Shown here: positions 1 to 12,301 of the stretch, piece after piece
Position numbering within the stretch: position 1 is the first letter of the stretch
How the letters are laid out: every line of letters begins with the position of its first letter
Assembly: GCF_029024965.1 (NCBI RefSeq)
Contig: NZ_CP118982.1
Coordinates: 1,736,001-1,800,000, forward strand
DNA: 64,000 nt
Reading direction: 5' to 3'
Origin: Staphylococcus equorum
Lineage (GTDB): Bacteria; Bacillota; Bacilli; Staphylococcales; Staphylococcaceae
Program-made: the position numbers and the translations under genes
The notes under the pieces: model-generated
Told to the model about the DNA's origin: nothing
Seen by the model: only the letters and a program-made list of their open reading frames with translations
The model's database searches: none

Positions 1-733
1 TCGCCTTTTTAGCTGCTTCTACTGCGCGGTTTTCGCCAGAAGAAACACCAATTCCCATTAATGCTGAACCTTGGTTAGACATGATTGTTTTCACATCTGC
101 AAAGTCAAGGTTTACTTCACCTGATACTGCGATTAAATCAGAAATACCTTGAACACCTTGACGTAATACGTTGTCGGCTTCTTTAAATGCTTCCATCATA
201 GGTGTTGATTTATCAACGATATCTAATAATCTGTCATTAGGAATAACGATTAATGTATCTACAGCTGCTTTCATTGATTCTACACCAGCTGCTGCTTGTG
301 TTTGACGCTTACGACCTTCAAAACCAAATGGACGTGTAACGACACCTACTGTTAATGCTCCCATTTCTTTAGCAATTTTTGCTACGACTGGAGCAGCACC
401 AGTACCAGTACCGCCACCCATACCAGCAGTTACGAATACCATATCTGCGCCTTGGATAGCATCTTCAATCTGTTCACGAGACTCTTCTGCAGCTTTTTTA
501 CCAATGTCCGGGTTAGCTCCAGCGCCTAAACCACGTGTTAATTTTTCACCAATTTGGATTTTAGCTTCAGCTTTAGACAGGTTTAAAGCTTGTCCATCCG
601 TATTGATTGAAATAAATTCAACATTATTCATACCATGGTCAATCATACGGTTTACAGCGTTGTTACCGCCGCCCCCTACACCGATGACTTTCAACGTCGC
701 TAAATGATTAAATCCTTGTTCAAATTCTAACAT
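1..733 (-). CDS. ftsZ: Cell division GTPase FtsZ (N-terminal 244 residues, runs off the left edge)
   Basis: FtsZ polymerises at mid-cell into the Z-ring that recruits the divisome. The visible part is the GTPase domain. The glycine-rich [10 protein letters not shown] loop lies near residues 18-27 and the tubulin signature GGGTGTG at residues 106-112. The start ATG at 733 is preceded by an AGGAGG ribosome site. It is the last gene of the dcw operon seen here, 29 bases after ftsA. The C-terminal half, including the linker and the FtsA/SepF-binding tail, lies outside the window, so nothing can be said about it. Identification is certain from the motifs and the neighbouring ftsA. Confidence 0.98.
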   Translation of the reverse strand, partial: MLEFEQGFNHLATLKVIGVGGGGNNAVNRMIDHGMNNVEFISINTDGQALNLSKAEAKIQIGEKLTRGLGAGANPDIGKKAAEESREQIEDAIQGADMVFVTAGMGGGTGTGAAPVVAKIAKEMGALTVGVVTRPFGFEGRKRQTQAAAGVESMKAAVDTLIVIPNDRLLDIVDKSTPMMEAFKEADNVLRQGVQGISDLIAVSGEVNLDFADVKTIMSNQGSALMGIGVSSGENRAVEAAKKA

Positions 734-762
734 TTATATTTCCTCCTAGTTTTAATGGCCAA

Positions 763-2193
<1,431 letters not shown>

Positions 2194-2274
2194 TTATTCA
2201 AGTTCACACTATTAACAGTTTACAATACGTTTTGATGCTTGTGAACTATAAACACATGTATTTGTCGAAATTTT

Positions 2275-3162
2275 TTAATTATTTTTATCTGATTCTTTAT
2301 TTATTTTGTTTAATGCACTTTGTAACTCATCTTTTGCTGCATCTGTTTCTGTTGTTTGTTCGTCTACATTTTTGTCACTTGCTGATTTTGTTTCATTACC
2401 ACCACTATAAGGAATAAATGATGCACCTACTGATAAATCAATATATCCTGACTTTTTCAATTCGCCTGATTCATCACGTTCTAGCGATTGAGACATTTGC
2501 GGATAATATTTCATTTTATTAGCAATCGTATTGAGATTACCAAGAATTTGAATATCATCAGATGTGAATAATTTGATTTGATTTTGTAAATTTTCTTGAG
2601 GATCATATTTAATTTCTGCAATCATACCTCTTACATTTGCTGGCATTTTTGCAAGTTCATTAATAATTTTTTCTTTCTCCTCTTTTTCAAATCCTTCTAA
2701 AATGGGTCCATCATCCGTTGCATTACCATCATAGTTTTTCAATTCTGTACCATTTTCTAGAATAGGCACGTAATTATCTTTCTTTTTCGTCATTCCAACA
2801 ATTTGATTTTCAGAGATCTCAACCGTTAATTTATTAGGCATTTGTTTCGTGATTTTCGCGCTTTTTATCAATTTGTTTTCTTTTAATTTATCCGTCGCTT
2901 TTGAAGTGCTATATGTGTACATTCTAGAGTTGTCTTTAACATCAATTGCTTTATTGATTGCACTTTTGGAAACATTATCATTGCCTTTTATTTCCACACT
3001 ACTTATCTTACTTAAAGGCGTGAACATATATATAAGAATCAAAATGATAATAAATAACAATACACCAAATACTGAATATTGAATTTGCTTTTGTCGTTTT
3101 CGACGTTTTGCTCGTTTTTCTTTTAAGTATTCAGAGTCAAATTCACTTACTTTATTAGTCAT
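2275..3162 (-). CDS. divIB: Cell division protein DivIB/FtsQ, short cytoplasmic region
   Basis: DivIB/FtsQ forms the divisome core with FtsL and DivIC at the outer face of the membrane. A basic cytoplasmic segment of about 30 residues is followed by one transmembrane helix (about 31-48, FGVLLFIIILILIYMF). Next come the POTRA domain (from about residue 52, beginning SSVEIKGND), the FtsQ/DivIB beta domain, and a polar low-complexity tail rich in Lys, Asp and Asn. At 295 residues it is much shorter than S. aureus DivIB as I recall it (about 439 residues), mainly because the long cytoplasmic region is missing. There is no room upstream for a longer start, since murD ends 15 bases away. Fourth dcw gene from the left: murD, divIB, ftsA, ftsZ. 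Confidence 0.93.
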   Translation of the reverse strand: MTNKVSEFDSEYLKEKRAKRRKRQKQIQYSVFGVLLFIIILILIYMFTPLSKISSVEIKGNDNVSKSAINKAIDVKDNSRMYTYSTSKATDKLKENKLIKSAKITKQMPNKLTVEISENQIVGMTKKKDNYVPILENGTELKNYDGNATDDGPILEGFEKEEKEKIINELAKMPANVRGMIAEIKYDPQENLQNQIKLFTSDDIQILGNLNTIANKMKYYPQMSQSLERDESGELKKSGYIDLSVGASFIPYSGGNETKSASDKNVDEQTTETDAAKDELQSALNKINKESDKNN

Positions 3163-3177
3163 TCATTTTCACACCCT

Positions 3178-4527
3178 TTAAAAAGAAGGTAAGTGCGCTT
3201 GGAAACTTTTTATAAATTTATTTCCACGCTCTTCAAAAGTATTGTATTGATCCCAACTTGCACAGGCTGGAGATAAAAGTACAACGTCATTTGGCTCTAT
3301 AGCGTCTTGTATTTTATCGACTGCGTCTTGTACATCAGTCGCTGTTATTACGTATTTGCCCTGACTTTCACCTAGTTTCACAAATTTACTTTGTGTTTCT
3401 CCAAATGCGACCATCACCTTGACGTTTTTCATATAAGGAATAAGTTCATCAAAATCGTTACCACGATCTAAACCACCACACAACCAAATAATTGATTGAT
3501 CAAATGAATTTAGTGCAAATTGTGTTGCAAGTGTATTGGTTGCTTTTGAATCATTGTAATATTTATTCGTTTTATTTGAACCCACATATTGTAATCTATG
3601 TTCAATACCAGAAAATGTAGTAAGACTATCGATGATTGCTCTTACTGATATACCAGCTAAAAGTGCAGCTAACGTCGCTGCAAGTATATTTTCTAAATTA
3701 TGTTCACCTGGTAATACTAAATCGTCTTTATGAATAATTCTAAATCCTTGAAACACAATAAAACCATCTTTTACATAAATACCATCAACTTCTTGTTGTG
3801 TAGAAAAATAATAGGTTTTGGCACTTAATGATTCCGATTCAATTAAATGACGTTGGTGATAATTACAAATTAAATAATCGTCCTCTGTTTGATTTTTATA
3901 AATTTCTTTTTTAGCATTTTGATAGTTCTCTAACGATTCATGGTAATCAAGATGTGCCGAATATATATTTGTAATAATAGCAATATGCGGCTTGTATCGA
4001 TCTATACCAAGTAGTTGGAATGAAGATAGTTCCGTAACTAAATAATCATTTGCTGTAACCTCTTGAGCTACTTTAGATGCAACATATCCAATATTCCCTG
4101 ATACTTTACCTGTTACTCTGCTTTTTTGAAACATATCTCCAATTAATGACGTTACTGTAGTTTTACCATTGGTACCTGTGACACCAATAATAGGTGCTTC
4201 TGATATCAAATAACTCAATTCAACTTCTGTTAAGATTTTCAAGCCTTTTTCTACTGCTGCTTCAAGTAAAGGTACAGTGTAGGGTATTCCAGGATTTTTA
4301 ACTATAATAGGATTACTATCAAGTAAAGACAATGGATGTTCTCCACCAATGACTTTAACCCCTCTATTTTCTAAATCTTTGGCATGTGAATCTTGGCTTA
4401 AATCTTTGCCATCATTAACTATGACATTCGCGCCCAACTTACTTAACAACTTCGCTGCTTCATAACCACTTTTCGCTAATCCAATTACTAATACATTTTT
4501 ATTTTCTAATCCTGTATATTTCAGCAA
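3178..4527 (-). CDS. murD: UDP-N-acetylmuramoyl-L-alanine:D-glutamate ligase MurD
   Basis: MurD adds D-glutamate to UDP-MurNAc-L-Ala in the cytoplasmic stage of peptidoglycan synthesis, using ATP. The N-terminal Rossmann-like domain ([13 protein letters not shown], about residues 13-25) binds UDP. The central Mur ligase ATP loop TGTNGKTT is at residues 117-124. The C-terminal domain contains the [11 protein letters not shown] motif typical of MurD. Length is 449 residues, as in other staphylococci. It starts one base after the mraY stop and is followed by divIB, so it is translated as part of the dcw mRNA. The D-glutamate it needs is made by MurI, encoded at about 21 kb. Confidence 0.98.
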   Translation of the reverse strand: MLKYTGLENKNVLVIGLAKSGYEAAKLLSKLGANVIVNDGKDLSQDSHAKDLENRGVKVIGGEHPLSLLDSNPIIVKNPGIPYTVPLLEAAVEKGLKILTEVELSYLISEAPIIGVTGTNGKTTVTSLIGDMFQKSRVTGKVSGNIGYVASKVAQEVTANDYLVTELSSFQLLGIDRYKPHIAIITNIYSAHLDYHESLENYQNAKKEIYKNQTEDDYLICNYHQRHLIESESLSAKTYYFSTQQEVDGIYVKDGFIVFQGFRIIHKDDLVLPGEHNLENILAATLAALLAGISVRAIIDSLTTFSGIEHRLQYVGSNKTNKYYNDSKATNTLATQFALNSFDQSIIWLCGGLDRGNDFDELIPYMKNVKVMVAFGETQSKFVKLGESQGKYVITATDVQDAVDKIQDAIEPNDVVLLSPACASWDQYNTFEERGNKFIKSFQAHLPSF

Positions 4528-4528
4528 T

Positions 4529-5494
4529 TTAATTCACTCCAATCCATAGGCCAATTAGTCCTGAAATCAAACCTACTGTCCAAAATACCGTCACAACTTT
4601 CTTCTCATTCCAACCAACTAATTCGAAATGATGATGTAATGGTGACATTTTGAAAATTCGTTTTCCTGTTAATTTGAAAGATGTAACTTGAATAATTACT
4701 GATAAAGTTTCTGCAACAAACACGAAACCAATAAAAATGAGTGATAATTCTTGATTTAACATAATTGAAATTGTGGCAAATATACCACCTAACGCCAAGC
4801 TACCTGTATCTCCCATAAATACTTTAGCTGGGTTTAAATTGAATGGTAAGAACCCAACTAAAGCAAAAATCATAATAATACAGAACAGACCGATAGAGGT
4901 AGCACCTTGGAAATAAGCCATAATTGCATACATAACAAATCCAATTATAGACAAACCAGTTGCTAGTCCATCTAAACCATCTGTTAAATTCACTGCGTTT
5001 GAGAAACCTACTTGCCAAAACACAATGAATATTACATATGCAATAGATAGTGGTATTTCTGTATTCGTAAATGGAATATGTATTCCTGTAGAAAAATCAG
5101 TTAAATTAAACGCTTGGCTCAAAATGAAGAAGATGACTGCTATCGCAATCTGTGCTAAGAATTTTTGTTTACTTGTTAACCCTTCATTGTTCTTTTTCAC
5201 AACAATGATGTAATCATCTATGAATCCGATTAAACCAAACCCTATTGTTACAAATAATAGTAAAATAATTGGATTAGGATTTTCCATAAAAATAATTGCG
5301 AGTATCGAAGTTACAATGATACTAATCAAGAAAGTAAGTCCACCCATTGTAGGTGTGCCTGTTTTTTTCATATGACTTTGCGGGCCCTCTTCCCTAATAC
5401 TTTGCCCAAATTTCATTCTTTTTAATGTTGGTATCAATACTGGGACTAATATAAAAGTGACTAAAAGTGCAATAATTGCGAGTAAATAAACCAT
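4529..5494 (-). CDS. mraY: Phospho-N-acetylmuramoyl-pentapeptide transferase MraY
   Basis: MraY transfers phospho-MurNAc-pentapeptide from UDP to undecaprenyl phosphate, giving lipid I at the inner face of the membrane. The 321 residues are almost entirely hydrophobic helices (about ten). Family signatures present are GFIDDY in the second cytoplasmic loop, NLTDGLDGL with its catalytic aspartates, the [11 protein letters not shown] loop and the histidine-rich SPLHHHFE near the C terminus. ATG start preceded by a GGAGC site. A 206-base gap separates it from pbpA upstream, and I see no gene there. It is followed directly by murD. Confidence 0.98.
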   Translation of the reverse strand: MVYLLAIIALLVTFILVPVLIPTLKRMKFGQSIREEGPQSHMKKTGTPTMGGLTFLISIIVTSILAIIFMENPNPIILLLFVTIGFGLIGFIDDYIIVVKKNNEGLTSKQKFLAQIAIAVIFFILSQAFNLTDFSTGIHIPFTNTEIPLSIAYVIFIVFWQVGFSNAVNLTDGLDGLATGLSIIGFVMYAIMAYFQGATSIGLFCIIMIFALVGFLPFNLNPAKVFMGDTGSLALGGIFATISIMLNQELSLIFIGFVFVAETLSVIIQVTSFKLTGKRIFKMSPLHHHFELVGWNEKKVVTVFWTVGLISGLIGLWIGVN

Positions 5495-5700
5495 ATTATG
5501 CTCCTTTATATATTTAATTGGATTATTTCTAAGTGCTAAGTGGCTACAGTATGTATAGAGGTAAGTAGCTTTATCAGTTATTTAATTAACGTCATACGCT
5601 ACTAAATACTGACAAGCTCCTATTTGTGAACACCTCATAATCATGAAACAAATATTCTAACATGATTTAAAATTGAATTCAGAAGTTGTGCTAATTAAAT

Positions 5701-7941
5701 TTATTCTTTATCTTCTTTATTTTCTTCATTGTCTTTAGATTTTGATTCGTCATCAGCTGTTTCTCCATTAATTTCTTCAGAAGACAACGTTACTTCTATA
5801 TTATCTTTTTTACTTATCTTTTGACCTTCTGTTATCGATTGCTCTGAAACAAATCCACTACCTTTAGTAGTTACTTTTGTATTCGTAAGCTTTTCAAATG
5901 CAACGACTTCTTCTTTAGTCCAGCCGGACATGTTTGGCATCGTAACATCGCCATCAGTCAATAATAACACTCTACTATTAGGCAATACTTCTTTATCTGC
6001 AGTAACAGATTGTTTTGTGATTTTCTCACCGTCACCTATAACAATAGGTTCTAGAGACTTACTATTCACTTTGTCTTGTGCTTTTTGTGTTTCTTGGCCT
6101 TCAACGTCAGGCACTTTGCTGTATTTCACATCTGATTTGTCTTTCGAATTTTTATCGCCGACGTTCAGATATTTCAACGTGTTCTCCATAATTGGTTTAA
6201 AAGCCTTACTTACACCACTTTCATAAGCTTCTTGGTCATTTTTCTGAGCTAAACTCATACCAGCATAAACGACAACTTCTGGGTCATCTTTTGGTGCATC
6301 ACCGATAAAGCTTACGAAATATGGATTTTCACCCTCTACGTATCCACCATTATCTGGATCCGCTACTTGTGCTGTACCGGTTTTACCTTCTATTTCATAC
6401 CCATCGATTCTATAGTTTTTAGCATTACTCTTTTCGCTGTTGACAACCTTATCCATTTCAGTACGTACTTTTTTAGCGGTATCTTTTTTGATTGGTTTAC
6501 CAGCGATTTCTTTTTCACCTTTGTAGAAAGTATCATTACTTACAGGATTAGATACACTATCTATAAACCATGGTTTCAACATATTACCTTCATTATAAAA
6601 CGCTGATTGCGCTTGTAACATTTGTACTGGTGTTACAGTCGTTGATTGACCAAATGCAGATGTTTTTTGCTGTGCTTCATTATCCCATGCAATGTCACCA
6701 GTAGCTTCACCATCAAACATGCCGTTCGTTGATTCACCGAATCCAAATTTTTCATACCATTCTTTCATCTTATCTGAACCAACTAAATCTTGTAAATGCA
6801 TCATTAAGGTGTTTGAAGAATATGTGAACCCAAGTGACATTGGTATTTCTCCCCAACCTACTTTGTTCCAGTCGGAAATTTTTGAGCCCATGACTTCTTT
6901 AGGTTCTGCTGTATATTTTTTATCTGGCTTAAATTCTCCTTCTTCAATTGCTGCTGCTAAACCAAAGTTTTTAAATGTGGAACCTGGTTCATACGTATTT
7001 TGATACAAATCATTCGCCCACTTTTTACCAAAATCTTCACCAGTTTCTGGATTGAACGTAGGTCGTTGACTGTAAGCGAGAATTTCGCCTGTATCTGCAT
7101 CCATGACTACAGCAAATAAATCTTTCGGTTTATAATGCTCAACCATTCCATCTAGTGCTTCTTCAACAAAGACTTGAATATTGGAATCTATCGTTAGATG
7201 GACATCATCACCGCGTTGTGGCGTTTTCTCTTTTTTAGTATTCGGCGCAATATAGCCCCAAATATCATGAATATAAGATAATGCACCTTTTTGTCCTGAT
7301 AAATAACTATCGAATATCTTTTCAACACCCATAGCACCATTTAATTCACCCGTATCAGCATCTTTTTGTGCTATTCCAATAAGATGTGATGCAAAGTTAC
7401 CATTAGGATAGAAACGTTCAGTTTCTGGATAAAGCGTAACTCCAGGTAAATTCATTTTCTCTATCTTTTCTTTTTCTTGATAGGTTAAATCAGAACCTTT
7501 TTGTCCAAATTCAACTTGAAATGCTTTCTTGTTATCCAATCTTTTCTCAATATCTTCTTCAGACATGTCTATCACTGTCGCTAATTTTTTTGCAGTTTCT
7601 TTTTTGTCTTTAACATGTTTCGGTTTCTCGCTACCTTCACTCGCTTTTTTATCAACAATGGCAACGACTTTATATCTTTCTACGTCTTCTGCTAGTACTT
7701 TTCCATTACGGTCATATATTTTTCCACGTTCAGGCTGCTCTTGGCTTTGGACTAAATATTTTTCGTTTGCCTTCATTATTAAATCTTCACCGGAAGAGTG
7801 ACCTGTCAACATAATATATGAGTATCTTAAAACCAACGTAAAAAAGAGCAGTCCAAATCCGAGAACGAGTAGGACTGCCCCTATTTTACTTTGTTTAATT
7901 AAAAAGTTCGGTTTTTTAAATCTAATTTTTCGCTTCGCCAT
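5701..7941 (-). CDS. pbpA: Penicillin-binding protein 1 (class B transpeptidase with PASTA domains)
   Basis: PBP1 is the essential septal transpeptidase of staphylococci that works with FtsW. The order is: short basic cytoplasmic tail, membrane anchor (about 22-45), PBP dimerisation domain, transpeptidase domain and two PASTA repeats. Catalytic motifs are STFK with Ser321, SSN at 375-377 and KTGTAQ at 520-525. The PASTA repeats begin near residues 612 (YSKVPDVEG) and 674 (VTMPNMSG). The C terminus is a charged Glu/Lys/Asp tail. Length 746 residues fits S. aureus PBP1. Its first 20 bases overlap the end of ftsL, so translation is probably coupled. Confidence 0.97.
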   Translation of the reverse strand: MAKRKIRFKKPNFLIKQSKIGAVLLVLGFGLLFFTLVLRYSYIMLTGHSSGEDLIMKANEKYLVQSQEQPERGKIYDRNGKVLAEDVERYKVVAIVDKKASEGSEKPKHVKDKKETAKKLATVIDMSEEDIEKRLDNKKAFQVEFGQKGSDLTYQEKEKIEKMNLPGVTLYPETERFYPNGNFASHLIGIAQKDADTGELNGAMGVEKIFDSYLSGQKGALSYIHDIWGYIAPNTKKEKTPQRGDDVHLTIDSNIQVFVEEALDGMVEHYKPKDLFAVVMDADTGEILAYSQRPTFNPETGEDFGKKWANDLYQNTYEPGSTFKNFGLAAAIEEGEFKPDKKYTAEPKEVMGSKISDWNKVGWGEIPMSLGFTYSSNTLMMHLQDLVGSDKMKEWYEKFGFGESTNGMFDGEATGDIAWDNEAQQKTSAFGQSTTVTPVQMLQAQSAFYNEGNMLKPWFIDSVSNPVSNDTFYKGEKEIAGKPIKKDTAKKVRTEMDKVVNSEKSNAKNYRIDGYEIEGKTGTAQVADPDNGGYVEGENPYFVSFIGDAPKDDPEVVVYAGMSLAQKNDQEAYESGVSKAFKPIMENTLKYLNVGDKNSKDKSDVKYSKVPDVEGQETQKAQDKVNSKSLEPIVIGDGEKITKQSVTADKEVLPNSRVLLLTDGDVTMPNMSGWTKEEVVAFEKLTNTKVTTKGSGFVSEQSITEGQKISKKDNIEVTLSSEEINGETADDESKSKDNEENKEDKE

Positions 7942-8332
7942 TATTACGCACTACCTTTACATTGTCGTTCTTAAGGCTCATTCCTTCGTCTTTTGCCTTA
8001 TCGTAAATGCGTTCATATGAAGAGTTCTTTTTAATTTCAGATTCTATTGCGCTGTTTTCACTTGATTGTTGTTCGATTTTAGTATCTAAATCTGCAATTT
8101 TTCCTCGAGTATCATACGCATCCATTTTTAAAGATAGCATATAAATACTTATTAAAGCAATTACTGTTATAAGTCCTATGTATAACATTTTCTCAAACTT
8201 TGTAAGTTGAACTACTACTTTGCGTTTTACGGTTTTGGTTTTAGGTTGCGTTTTAGGTTGTTTCCTCGGCTGTGATTCGGGAATCTGTTGTTCTGATCCA
8301 TTATAAGGTTGATAAATCTTCTCTACTGCCAC
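7922..8332 (-). CDS. ftsL: Cell division protein FtsL
   Basis: FtsL is a bitopic divisome protein that forms a coiled coil with DivIC and binds DivIB. A Pro/Gln/Lys-rich cytoplasmic part (1-47) is followed by one hydrophobic helix (about 48-68, LYIGLITVIALISIYML) and an extracellular heptad-rich region with many Glu, Asp, Lys and Ser residues. Length is 136 residues. It lies between rsmH and pbpA, its standard place in Gram-positive dcw clusters, and overlaps pbpA by 20 bases. The sequence itself is poorly conserved, so the call rests on topology, size and position. Confidence 0.94.
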   Translation of the reverse strand: MAVEKIYQPYNGSEQQIPESQPRKQPKTQPKTKTVKRKVVVQLTKFEKMLYIGLITVIALISIYMLSLKMDAYDTRGKIADLDTKIEQQSSENSAIESEIKKNSSYERIYDKAKDEGMSLKNDNVKVVRNNGEAKN

Positions 8333-8346
8333 TCATCATTCACTCC

Positions 8347-9282
8347 TTATTTCAATATTTCTGCAACACGTAACTTCGCACTACGCGCACGGTTATTATT
8401 ATCTAGATCTTCTTCAGCAGCGGTAATGGGTTTACGGTTAACGCGTTTCAATTTAGGCGTGTACGCTTCAGGTATGACTGGCAATCCCCGTGGAACATCT
8501 GGACCTTTTTCATATTCTTGAAACATTTGTTTGCATAATCGATCTTCCAATGAATGGAAAGTTATGACTGAAATTCTACCATCAATTTTCACTGCACCTA
8601 TCGCTTGTTCTAGCGAATCTTCGAATGAAGATAATTCATCATTCACTGCGATTCTAATTGCTTGGAAAATCCTTTTTGCAGGATGACCACCTTTTCGTCT
8701 AGCTTTTGCAGGTATACCTTCTTTTATTACATCAACGAGTTCTAACGTTGTTTCGATTGGCTTTTGTTCTCTGTTCTGTTCTATACGTCGGGCAATTTGT
8801 TTTGAAAATTTTTCTTCACCATATCTATGAAAGATTCTGACTAATTTTTCAAATTGCCAATCATTTACAACTTCATAAGCTGATAACGATTGTGTTTGAT
8901 CCATCCGCATGTCTAATTTGGCATCGTTATGATAACTAAACCCACGTTCAGGTACATCCAATTGTGGACTGGACACACCTAAGTCGTAGTAGATGCCATC
9001 TACTTTTTCAATATTCAAATCATTTAAAATTTCAGTTAATTTTCTAAAGTTGCTATGGACAAAGGTCACTTTATGTAAGTGTTCTTTCAAAACTTCTTTA
9101 GCATTTTCAATCGCTGTTCTATCTTGGTCGATTGCTATAAGCCTACCTTCGTCACCCAATTGATTTAATAAATAGAGAGCATGCCCTGCGCCACCTAATG
9201 TACAGTCGACATAGACACCATCTTCTTTAATATTTAAATAATCAATGGTTTCTTTAAGCATAACGCTGACATGATGAAACAA
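8347..9282 (-). CDS. rsmH: 16S rRNA (cytosine-1402-N4)-methyltransferase RsmH (MraW)
   Basis: RsmH methylates N4 of C1402 in the ribosomal P site of 16S rRNA using S-adenosylmethionine. The SAM-binding motif [10 protein letters not shown] is at about residues 24-33. The family signatures [28 protein letters not shown] and the C-terminal [10 protein letters not shown] are all present. Length 311 residues is normal. It is the second gene of the dcw operon, 15 bases after mraZ and 14 before ftsL. Confidence 0.98.
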   Translation of the reverse strand: MFHHVSVMLKETIDYLNIKEDGVYVDCTLGGAGHALYLLNQLGDEGRLIAIDQDRTAIENAKEVLKEHLHKVTFVHSNFRKLTEILNDLNIEKVDGIYYDLGVSSPQLDVPERGFSYHNDAKLDMRMDQTQSLSAYEVVNDWQFEKLVRIFHRYGEEKFSKQIARRIEQNREQKPIETTLELVDVIKEGIPAKARRKGGHPAKRIFQAIRIAVNDELSSFEDSLEQAIGAVKIDGRISVITFHSLEDRLCKQMFQEYEKGPDVPRGLPVIPEAYTPKLKRVNRKPITAAEEDLDNNNRARSAKLRVAEILK

Positions 9283-9297
9283 ATTTAACTCCTCCTA

Positions 9298-9729
9298 TTA
9301 AAACTCAAAATCAATCAGGTCTTCAGCAATATCTTCGAAACTATCTTCAGATTCTTCATAGAAACTGTTCCAAGTTCCTCTATCCCAAATTTCAATACGA
9401 TTTGAGACACCTATTACTGTACATTCCTTACTTAAGTTAGCGTATTGTCGCAAATTTTGCGGAATGTTAATACGCCCTTGTTTATCTAATTCTACTTCTA
9501 CGGCTCCAGAGAAGAACATACGCATAAATTTACGGGCGTCCTTTTTAGTCATTGGTAATGTCTTCATCTTCTCTTCGATAATTTGCCATTCTTCCAAAGT
9601 ATAGCCAAACAAACATTTGTCAAGGCCTCGGGTGATTATAAAACGCTCATTTAAGTCATAGCGAAACTTGGAAGGCACTATCATACGTCCCTTTGTATCC
9701 AACTGATGCTCGTATTCTCCCATGAACAT
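9298..9729 (-). CDS. mraZ: Transcriptional regulator MraZ
   Basis: MraZ is a small DNA-binding protein with two SpoVT/AbrB-type swapped-hairpin domains (about residues 5-47 and 76-119, each centred on a D-x-x-GR motif: DTKGRM and DKQGRI). In other bacteria it binds repeats in front of its own operon and controls the dcw genes. The 143-residue length and [11 protein letters not shown] start match staphylococcal MraZ. It is the first gene of the operon. A run of three GTGG repeats lies 36-60 bases upstream of its start and is the likely operator, implying autoregulation. Confidence 0.97.
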   Translation of the reverse strand: MFMGEYEHQLDTKGRMIVPSKFRYDLNERFIITRGLDKCLFGYTLEEWQIIEEKMKTLPMTKKDARKFMRMFFSGAVEVELDKQGRINIPQNLRQYANLSKECTVIGVSNRIEIWDRGTWNSFYEESEDSFEDIAEDLIDFEF

Positions 9730-9764
9730 TTATAATCACCTCACCTTCTCATATATATAATTTA

Positions 9765-9796
9765 CCACATCTCACCACTATCCTCCACTAATTATA
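9765..9796 (-). promoter_or_regulatory. dcw operon promoter (-10) and probable MraZ operator
   Basis: On the minus strand a perfect TATAAT (9791-9796) is followed downstream by three GTGG units whose complements lie at 9785-9788, 9775-9778 and 9765-9768, exactly 10 bases apart. MraZ is known to bind direct G-rich repeats of this spacing upstream of mraZ in E. coli and Mycoplasma. Here the repeats would overlap the transcription start and first transcribed bases, which suits repression. No good -35 is visible; a fourth GTGG (complement 9806-9809) is slightly out of phase. Operator function is inferred from pattern and position. Confidence 0.7.
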
Positions 9797-9826
9797 CAAT
9801 TTTCACCACAATTTCTTATTCAACGT

Positions 9827-9861
9827 AAAAAAAACCCGATTCATCATAATGATGAATCGGG
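9827..9861 (-). terminator. Terminator of bshC
   Basis: A perfect 13-bp inverted repeat (9835-9861, arms CCCGATTCATCAT) is followed on the minus strand by eight T residues. It lies 17 bases after the bshC stop codon and separates bshC from the dcw promoter. Confidence 0.9.
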
Positions 9862-9877
9862 TGCACCCTTACTGCCT

Positions 9878-11491
9878 CTAAGGTTTTATTATAATATGAT
9901 CAAAAGTGTAAGAAAGTGGTGGATAAGTGGAGGGACTGAACACATTCATCCCAAAATCATTCATAATTTGTAAAGGGTTCCATATTCTTTCTTGCAATCC
10001 TTCCATTGGATGAAGTGCGCCACTTAATTCTTTGAAATGTTTCATACTAATTTCATTTTCTCGTTCTATATTTAATAAATATCTATTTATCAAATAATCG
10101 TATTGCTTTTGATGAATTGAATTGTTTTTTTCTAATAACAATGTATTATCATTGTTGCCTTTTACTTCTGATTTTAACGATTGATATAGTGTTTCTTGTT
10201 GTGCTTTCATTGATTCGATTTGATCAATAAATGCTTGAGATGCTTGTGCTCTAACAAATTTTTGTTTTTCATCTTCAATTCCATTTTCGATAATTTGGTT
10301 TTTATCCAGTTGATATTGTGTTAATAATTTTTCAATTCTGTGATTAATATAAGTAATTCGCAAGCGTGGTAGGACGATTGGCATTGAAACATCCAACGTT
10401 CTAAACACATCACTCAATTCAGTCCAATACTTTATTTCACTTGGTCCGCCAATAAAAGCAACAGTATTAAATAACCATTCTTCCATTACAGGTCTTGTTA
10501 CCACATTATTTGAAAATCTTTCTGGTTCAGAATCTACTATACTTAAAACCTCTTGGGGCGTCATTGTCTTATCTGATTTATTCAAATAGAATTGTCCCTC
10601 TTTGAATGTTAGTAATTGTCTCATATTGTCTTCGTGTAAAAACAAATGCACATTTGTATCTGTTTGAATCATTTGCTCTAAACCACTATTTGTTGTTTGT
10701 GTTTGTGTTTTCCTAAAGGCTGCATCAACATCAAGATGATTTTCCACAATCTTTCTAATCAACGGTTGCTCTAACCGACGTAGTTCAGGATCATTAGCAT
10801 CTATCATTAATAAACCATATGTTTTAAACACTTCATGTAGCAATGCTTTAAACATATCGGACCAACTATCATGTGCATCAATAATATTACGGCACATTTC
10901 AATTAAAGGTCGTGAATGTTCAGTTTCATTCAGTTGTTGGAAAAATTGATTCAAAGTTTCTTTAAGTTGGGCTTTATCAGGATTATAATGTGAGACGCTT
11001 GCTTCAGGTGGCTCCATTGTATGATATTTGATTTTATGTAACTTAGCATCTTGATTATTGTATGCATAAGTATGATTTACTTCGTCAAAATCATGGTCTT
11101 CCCCTGCAATCCAAAACACAGGTACAATATGTTTGTTATAATCTTTAGATAGTTTTTGGCTTAGCGTAATAATAGAAAATATTTTATGGAATGTATACAA
11201 AGGTCCACCAAATAAACCTGCTTGTTGTCCACCAACAATTACTTTTGCGCCATTACTTAATAATTTAATATTACTTTCTTGTTCTTCAGTCAAAGATAAA
11301 TCACTCATATAGTTTTCAATCACTTTTGCTAATGCAACTTCTCTTCCATTATTTTCACTAAGAAGTCTGTGTTTATAGTTCTTCTCATCCATTGCATCTA
11401 AATGATAGAACTGAGCTAGTGTTGAATCACTTTGTTTAATTTTTGAAATAAATTGATCTTTTTCGTTAAGTTTCGTAGTCATACAATCCAT
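9878..11491 (-). CDS. bshC: Bacillithiol biosynthesis cysteine-adding enzyme BshC
   Basis: BshC catalyses the last step of bacillithiol synthesis, adding cysteine to glucosaminyl-malate; bacillithiol is the main low-molecular-weight thiol of staphylococci. The 537-residue length, the [17 protein letters not shown] block (about residue 92), [15 protein letters not shown], and the C-terminal [15 protein letters not shown] and TFDHIIIKP match the family throughout. The predicted start [14 protein letters not shown] aligns with S. aureus BshC. It is a single-gene unit with a strong terminator and about 280 bases of upstream DNA before a divergent acetyltransferase gene. Confidence 0.96.
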   Translation of the reverse strand: MDCMTTKLNEKDQFISKIKQSDSTLAQFYHLDAMDEKNYKHRLLSENNGREVALAKVIENYMSDLSLTEEQESNIKLLSNGAKVIVGGQQAGLFGGPLYTFHKIFSIITLSQKLSKDYNKHIVPVFWIAGEDHDFDEVNHTYAYNNQDAKLHKIKYHTMEPPEASVSHYNPDKAQLKETLNQFFQQLNETEHSRPLIEMCRNIIDAHDSWSDMFKALLHEVFKTYGLLMIDANDPELRRLEQPLIRKIVENHLDVDAAFRKTQTQTTNSGLEQMIQTDTNVHLFLHEDNMRQLLTFKEGQFYLNKSDKTMTPQEVLSIVDSEPERFSNNVVTRPVMEEWLFNTVAFIGGPSEIKYWTELSDVFRTLDVSMPIVLPRLRITYINHRIEKLLTQYQLDKNQIIENGIEDEKQKFVRAQASQAFIDQIESMKAQQETLYQSLKSEVKGNNDNTLLLEKNNSIHQKQYDYLINRYLLNIERENEISMKHFKELSGALHPMEGLQERIWNPLQIMNDFGMNVFSPSTYPPLSYTFDHIIIKP

Positions 11492-11772
11492 TCGTAATTC
11501 TCCTTATGTTACTCTATTCCTAATCAGTATAAAGTTTATGTACTATATTGACAATTTAACGGCTTAAAATAACCTGTATTTTTTACTTCTTTAATTCAAT
11601 GTATATACTATAATAAACGATTTTTGAAAAATTTAAAAAAAGTGTGTTTATGTATTTGAAATAAGTATCGTATACAGACCATTTTAATAGTATGTTTCGC
11701 GTCATCATTTTTGTGAAATATCATTAGAAATAAGGTATAATAAAATATAATAGTACAAAGGGGGAAGACGCT

Positions 11773-12213
11773 ATGAGTAACGTGAAACGTCTCGATATAA
11801 ATTATAAAACAGACGAATTATTCGAAGATTTTAGAAACTTCGGCAACAAAGACTTGTATATGGTTGATGAATTACGTGGAGAAATGATAGATGCGAGTTC
11901 AGATTCACCTTTTTATGGTATTCAAATTGGTGATAGATTAGGTGCAAGAATGGCATTGTATCGTAAAGGGGATGTTGAAGAAGTCTACTTCCCTGATTTC
12001 GACGATTACAACGTTTTGTGGAAATTAGAAGTATTAAACGACTTTCAAAATCGCGGTTACGGTAAAGAATTATTAGATTTCGCGAAAAAACAAGGACTTC
12101 CTATTAAAGTAATCGCTCGTAATCAATCTAAAGCATTCTTTATTAAACAAGGATTCAAAGACGTAAATGCAGTAAACAAGGATGGACATGATGTTCTAGT
12201 TTGGACACCATAA
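11773..12213 (+). CDS. GNAT-family N-acetyltransferase (YlbP-like)
   Basis: A 146-residue protein of the GNAT fold. The acetyl-CoA-binding motif is DFQNRGYGKELLDFAK (about residues 97-112), followed by the usual beta strand and the FIKQGF segment. A near-identical protein is found beside bshC in other staphylococci and YlbP holds the same position in Bacillus. The substrate is unknown. The ATG follows a clear AAAGGGGGAAG ribosome site. It is transcribed divergently from bshC and ends at a bidirectional hairpin. Confidence 0.88.
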   Translation: MSNVKRLDINYKTDELFEDFRNFGNKDLYMVDELRGEMIDASSDSPFYGIQIGDRLGARMALYRKGDVEEVYFPDFDDYNVLWKLEVLNDFQNRGYGKELLDFAKKQGLPIKVIARNQSKAFFIKQGFKDVNAVNKDGHDVLVWTP

Positions 12214-12301
12214 ACAAGAGTACGAAAGATAAACATATGTCTTAGTTATTTATTTTCATCAGCAGTCCGACACTCAATGTATTTGTTTTCAACTTTAAAA
12301 A

